Origin: a virus
DNA: 46,028 nt
Direction: 5' to 3' (one strand)
Virus record (IMG/VR): IMGVR_UViG_3300027714_000030
Span: 1 to 46,028 of that record
The notes under the pieces were generated by a model. It did not search any database. It was not told where the DNA came from and saw nothing but the letters and a program-made list of their open reading frames with translations. Shown piece after piece: positions 43,507-46,028 of this stretch (its first letter is position 1; each line of letters starts with the position of its first letter). Made by a program: the position numbers and the translations under genes.

Positions 43507-44580
43507 TTAGAATAACGCGAGCGTTTGTTTAATTAATTTTTTATTAGGTTCGTTTTTTAATAAGTCCCATCTGTAAAATTCACGAGCGATGTGAACTGAT
43601 TTTGGTTTTTCCATTACATCAAATGTTAATTCATTAAGTGAATTGAAATAAACATCAGAGTGTTTGTATACTTGCCACTCGTTTCTTTCACACATGTCAT
43701 CTATACCTGAATTAATCTCTTTTACTAACGCTGATCTTTCTGACCAAGTGCCTGTAAATGGTGTTCCTTTATAATAACCTGTTTTAGGCAATGGTCTACT
43801 TTCGTTTTCAATAGGCAATACATGAACTACTTCAATTTGTTCAATGCCGTTTTCTTGTAATTTAATAAGTTCTGCTTCGTAGTTTATTAGCAAAGTTTTA
43901 ACAGCAGCTGATGGATTAGATTGTCTCATCAAATGGTGTCTAACATCAATATTACCCATGTAAATTCTAAGAGATTTTATCCACGGATATATGTATGTTT
44001 CTAATCCTCTTTTAAGTGAACCATGCGCTGTTAGGCCATCATGTCTTTGTGTCATGAAACCCGGAGTATACTGACTAAATGAATGGCTATCACCAAAACA
44101 GAGTTTATCTGTTTTTTCAATTGAATCAATTCTTGGAATATCTGTTGCACATATTTTTTTAATTTTATCAATTTCGGTTTCTAATGTTTTAAATAAACCT
44201 GTACCTGTATGTAGTCTCTGTTCAACAAGAGCACCTATACATGGCATATTATGGTGTAAACTAAACATTTTAGTAGAACTAAAGATTCTTTGAATCTGGT
44301 GATACAAATCATCATTAGCGCCACCAAATATATTGAATGTGCCTTTAAATTCCATTCCGTGTTCTAATAAAATAACATCGAATTCATTCCAATCAGTAGA
44401 TATATCTGTGATTACTTCTACATTTTCATAACCTGCGTTTACACATTGATTTGCCAAATGAAATGCCCAGCCTGATTTATGTGAACTGACTTTAGGACTT
44501 AGTTTACCAACTAAAGCTGCAATTCCAACTCGAGACGACTTTTCGGAAATGTAATCTGATAAGTATTTTAATTCTGTCAT
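43507..44580 (-). CDS. SGNH-hydrolase-like protein heading the proposed modification operon
   Basis: 357 aa. KLCFGDSHSFSQYTPG (GDSH at 163-166) and RIYMGNIDVRHHLMRQ (209-216) match the first and second blocks of a phage/bacterial SGNH subfamily ('GDSHs ... GeiDcR'). A later VLPIENESRPLP resembles the 'pp.e.e.R' loop, and VHIAREFYRW could supply the final His. The first 150 residues form a separate N-domain (TDWNEFDVILLEHGMEFKG). SGNH enzymes are esterases or acyltransferases; the substrate here is unknown. The C-terminus IKQTLALF resembles a clamp-binding peptide, hinting that it acts near DNA. Confidence 0.45.
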   Translation of the reverse strand: MTELKYLSDYISEKSSRVGIAALVGKLSPKVSSHKSGWAFHLANQCVNAGYENVEVITDISTDWNEFDVILLEHGMEFKGTFNIFGGANDDLYHQIQRIFSSTKMFSLHHNMPCIGALVEQRLHTGTGLFKTLETEIDKIKKICATDIPRIDSIEKTDKLCFGDSHSFSQYTPGFMTQRHDGLTAHGSLKRGLETYIYPWIKSLRIYMGNIDVRHHLMRQSNPSAAVKTLLINYEAELIKLQENGIEQIEVVHVLPIENESRPLPKTGYYKGTPFTGTWSERSALVKEINSGIDDMCERNEWQVYKHSDVYFNSLNELTFDVMEKPKSVHIAREFYRWDLLKNEPNKKLIKQTLALF

Positions 44581-44583
44581 ATT

Positions 44584-44895
44584 TTATAGATTTAAAGGTT
44601 CTTCGGATTCACCATGACCATGTTTTTCAACATAATTGTCAAGCGCTCCTAAGTAAGCAACTGCATCGAGTAGATTGTCTTGCTTATAATTATATGAATG
44701 TCGACTCAATTTAAGTGCTACAAGTGCAGCGTACATGTCTGAGCCATTTAATTGTTTACCTGTCATACCATTGAAAACTTGAGCAGCTCTTCGCATGCCC
44801 TCTTCAAATGGACCGTATTGACGTGATTTCTCTTCTGAGCGATTATTTACTATTTCGTTAGCTTCAGATAAAATGTTTGATTTCTTTTTAGACAT
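44584..44895 (-). CDS. DUF6378-like phage protein
   Basis: 103 aa. The core RQYGPFEEGMRRAAQVFNGM, then DMYAALVALKLSRHSYNYKQ and DNLLDAVAYLGALDNY, matches the 'YG....nf...a..w..l......d.a..mv.lKl.R.......Dn..D..gY' pattern of DUF6378, a common small phage family of unknown role. It ends 3 nt before the ATG of the SGNH-like gene, so the two are probably cotranscribed. Confidence 0.65.
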   Translation of the reverse strand: MSKKKSNILSEANEIVNNRSEEKSRQYGPFEEGMRRAAQVFNGMTGKQLNGSDMYAALVALKLSRHSYNYKQDNLLDAVAYLGALDNYVEKHGHGESEEPLNL

Positions 44896-44998
44896 ATAAG
44901 ACGTTTAATAGTTATACACACAAACATAAGTTTGTTTAATTATATATTAGGATTTATTTGGGTGACGCACCGGATGCAGCTGGATATTCTAATTAATT

Positions 44999-45307
44999 TT
45001 ACACGTATTGTTCTAACCTAGTGGGGAAAGGTATGTTATACAGCATCTGACAATACAGTTTAAGTGCTTTGATATTTGTCCCATCTGCACTGCCTATTGC
45101 TTTTGATAAATTATTAGCAACAACTGACTGAACAAAACCTCCGCCTTCATATCCAACATTCCATTTGGTACAAAGAATAGAAGTACCAATATCGATTACA
45201 TGTGTTATTTCATCTTGTGATATATTACCACTAATTGAATTTATATTTTCTAATACGTATTCTGTAGCTATTGATTTTACTACATTAATTTGTTCAAATT
45301 TTTCCAT
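44999..45307 (-). CDS. Small protein of unknown function (102 aa)
   Basis: Not recognised. Mixed helical protein (MEKFEQINVVKSIATEYVLE, with GTSILCTKWNVGYEGGGFVQ in the middle), ending near LYNIPFPTRLEQYV. It starts 2 nt after the stop of the 95-aa gene. Downstream (44896-44998) lie about 100 nt with a weak ACAAAC/GTTTGT hairpin and an AT-rich TAATATATAA element (44940-44949) that may serve the DUF6378-like gene. Confidence 0.65.
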   Translation of the reverse strand: MEKFEQINVVKSIATEYVLENINSISGNISQDEITHVIDIGTSILCTKWNVGYEGGGFVQSVVANNLSKAIGSADGTNIKALKLYCQMLYNIPFPTRLEQYV

Positions 45308-45309
45308 AA

Positions 45310-45597
45310 TTATTGTGCTATTATCATTTCTATAATGTTATTAATATCCTCGCGACTTGCCCATCCAGCAACTTGATCGTCAATTTGTAAAACTTCACTC
45401 GTTGCAAAATTACCACTTGGGTTAAAGATTGCAATTTCAAATGAAGAGAATTGAGAAGAATCTAAACCATCTTCTCTGGGAGTTGAGTATGCCATCTTCC
45501 CAGCAGATACTGAGATTTCCCAATTGTTGTCAAATACACGGTGGGCATTGATTCCGCCATGATGATCTTTAAATTTTAAGTCTTTAAATGTTATCAT
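45310..45597 (-). CDS. Small protein of unknown function (95 aa)
   Basis: Not recognised. Beta-rich start (MITFKDLKFKDHHGGINAHR), Trp/Ser-containing strands (NNWEISVSAGKMAY), and a helical C-terminus (SREDINNIIEMIIAQ). It sits 5 nt after the 74-aa gene and 2 nt before the 102-aa gene, so the three form a tight operon. Confidence 0.65.
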   Translation of the reverse strand: MITFKDLKFKDHHGGINAHRVFDNNWEISVSAGKMAYSTPREDGLDSSQFSSFEIAIFNPSGNFATSEVLQIDDQVAGWASREDINNIIEMIIAQ

Positions 45598-45602
45598 GTT
45601 TT

Positions 45603-45827
45603 TTATTTTAAGTCGAAGTTTTCTTGTAGTTCCGAGATTAATACTTTGATTTGCTCTTTATTAAGAGTGATGTGTGTGAAGAAGTCTCCTTGATCTCTCA
45701 TGGTTAATTGTACTTTCATACCTTCTTTACCTCCGCTGAATCTTGTCAATGACAATTCAGTGTTTTCCATTTCGTTAGTCTTTTGACTGTGAAATTGGCC
45801 TTTTAATGATTTTAATTCTGTTGACAT
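45603..45827 (-). CDS. Small protein of unknown function (74 aa)
   Basis: Not recognised. Predicted small alpha/beta protein (LSLTRFSGGKEGMKVQLTMR, then HITLNKEQIKVLISELQENF). First gene of a three-gene unit. Its leader contains TAACTATAATTAAA, similar in type to the TATAAT-like leaders of gp44 and gp45 rather than to the late element, and a terminator for the preceding unit lies upstream. Confidence 0.65.
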   Translation of the reverse strand: MSTELKSLKGQFHSQKTNEMENTELSLTRFSGGKEGMKVQLTMRDQGDFFTHITLNKEQIKVLISELQENFDLK

Positions 45828-45880
45828 AATGTTTGCTTTTTAATTATAGTTAAATATAACACTTTTTATTGAAACAAAAA

Positions 45881-45909
45881 AACTTTTAGGCAACTATTTC
45901 CCAAAAGTT
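45881..45909 (-). terminator. Intrinsic terminator near the right edge
   Basis: AACTTTT (45881-45887) pairs with AAAAGTT (45903-45909). On the minus strand the hairpin is followed by seven T. It ends the transcript of the partial gene at the right edge. Confidence 0.65.
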
Positions 45910-45917
45910 ATTAACAA

Positions 45918-46028
45918 TTATAGGTATACATCACAACCTCCGTTTTCATTGTAAGTAATGAAGTCTAATAATTCTTCTATCTGGTGCGTTTTATTACTGA
46001 AGGTCTTAGATTCTAATTCAACTCCATC
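45918..46028 (-). CDS. C-terminal end of an unidentified gene (5' end beyond the window)
   Basis: An open minus-strand frame enters from the right edge and ends at TAA (45918-45920), 36 codons visible. The visible end contains FSNKTHQIEELLDFITYNEN and finishes GGCDVYL. It is followed directly by a terminator, which supports it as the true 3' end of a gene. Too short to identify. Confidence 0.55.
   Translation of the reverse strand, partial: DGVELESKTFSNKTHQIEELLDFITYNENGGCDVYL

Noticed and set aside
44904-44949. Terminator and late promoter in the 44.9 kb gap
   Set aside because: The ACAAAC/GTTTGT stem is short with no T-run directly after it, and TAATATATAA departs from the consensus at its 5' end; neither is listed as a feature.

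Overview
The window is one contiguous piece of an AT-rich genome of a T4-like contractile-tailed phage. Every confidently named gene has a T4 counterpart: sheath, tube, terminase, portal, prohead protease, major capsid protein, clamp and clamp loader, helicase, UvsX, gp46/47, a B-family polymerase, ribonucleotide reductase and the late sigma factor gp55. All but one of the genes read on the minus strand, so transcription runs from high to low coordinates. Starts are preceded by A/T-rich leaders with almost no Shine-Dalgarno sequence. This suggests a Bacteroidota (flavobacterial-type) host, but that is an inference.

Layout in coordinate order. 1-2.4 kb: a tape-measure-like gene running off the edge, gp51-like and gp26-like baseplate/tail-assembly genes, and a small ribbon-helix-helix protein. 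2.4-10.4 kb: tail tube (gp19), tail sheath (gp18), terminase (gp17, gp16), and a large virion protein with a lectin-like C-terminus. 10.4-14 kb: two unknown proteins, a 53-aa ORF, RNase H (FEN-type nuclease) and clamp loader gp44. 14.06-14.57 kb: the only plus-strand gene. 14.6-22 kb: head genes, namely a Ser-Gly-rich candidate internal head protein, gp23, a fused prohead protease-scaffold, a small core-like protein and portal gp20. 22-25.9 kb: a conserved unknown, gp4, gp55, an unknown, and a gp15-like tail terminator. 26-32.4 kb: gp46, gp47, a gp33-like candidate, gp41 and UvsX, with small genes. 32.4-39 kb: the C-terminal polymerase half, clamp gp45, an isolated late-type gene, NrdA, NrdB and the N-terminal polymerase half. 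39-44.6 kb: dUTPase, then a compact operon of a PLP enzyme, a LOG-family enzyme, two proteins resembling thymine-hypermodification pyrophosphorylases, a 52-aa protein and an SGNH-like protein. 44.6-46 kb: small unknown genes.

How it fits together. A repeated minus-strand element, consensus AGATATATAA, lies upstream of nearly all virion genes and is absent in front of most replication genes. I read it as this phage's late promoter, the equivalent of T4 TATAAATA, served by the gp55 and gp45 encoded here and perhaps by a gp33-like coactivator. Intrinsic terminators separate the transcription units.

The most notable observations are: a candidate DNA-base hypermodification cassette (39.5-44.6 kb); DNA polymerase gp43 split into two genes about 4 kb apart; a prohead protease fused to its scaffold; capsid-targeting-like N-termini on three proteins; a possible +1 frameshift at CUU-UAA joining gp26- and gp51-like frames just before the tape measure; and several proteins ending in -LF, resembling clamp-binding tails. 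No tRNA, CRISPR array, insertion sequence or intein was seen, and no stretch over 300 bases lacks a gene.
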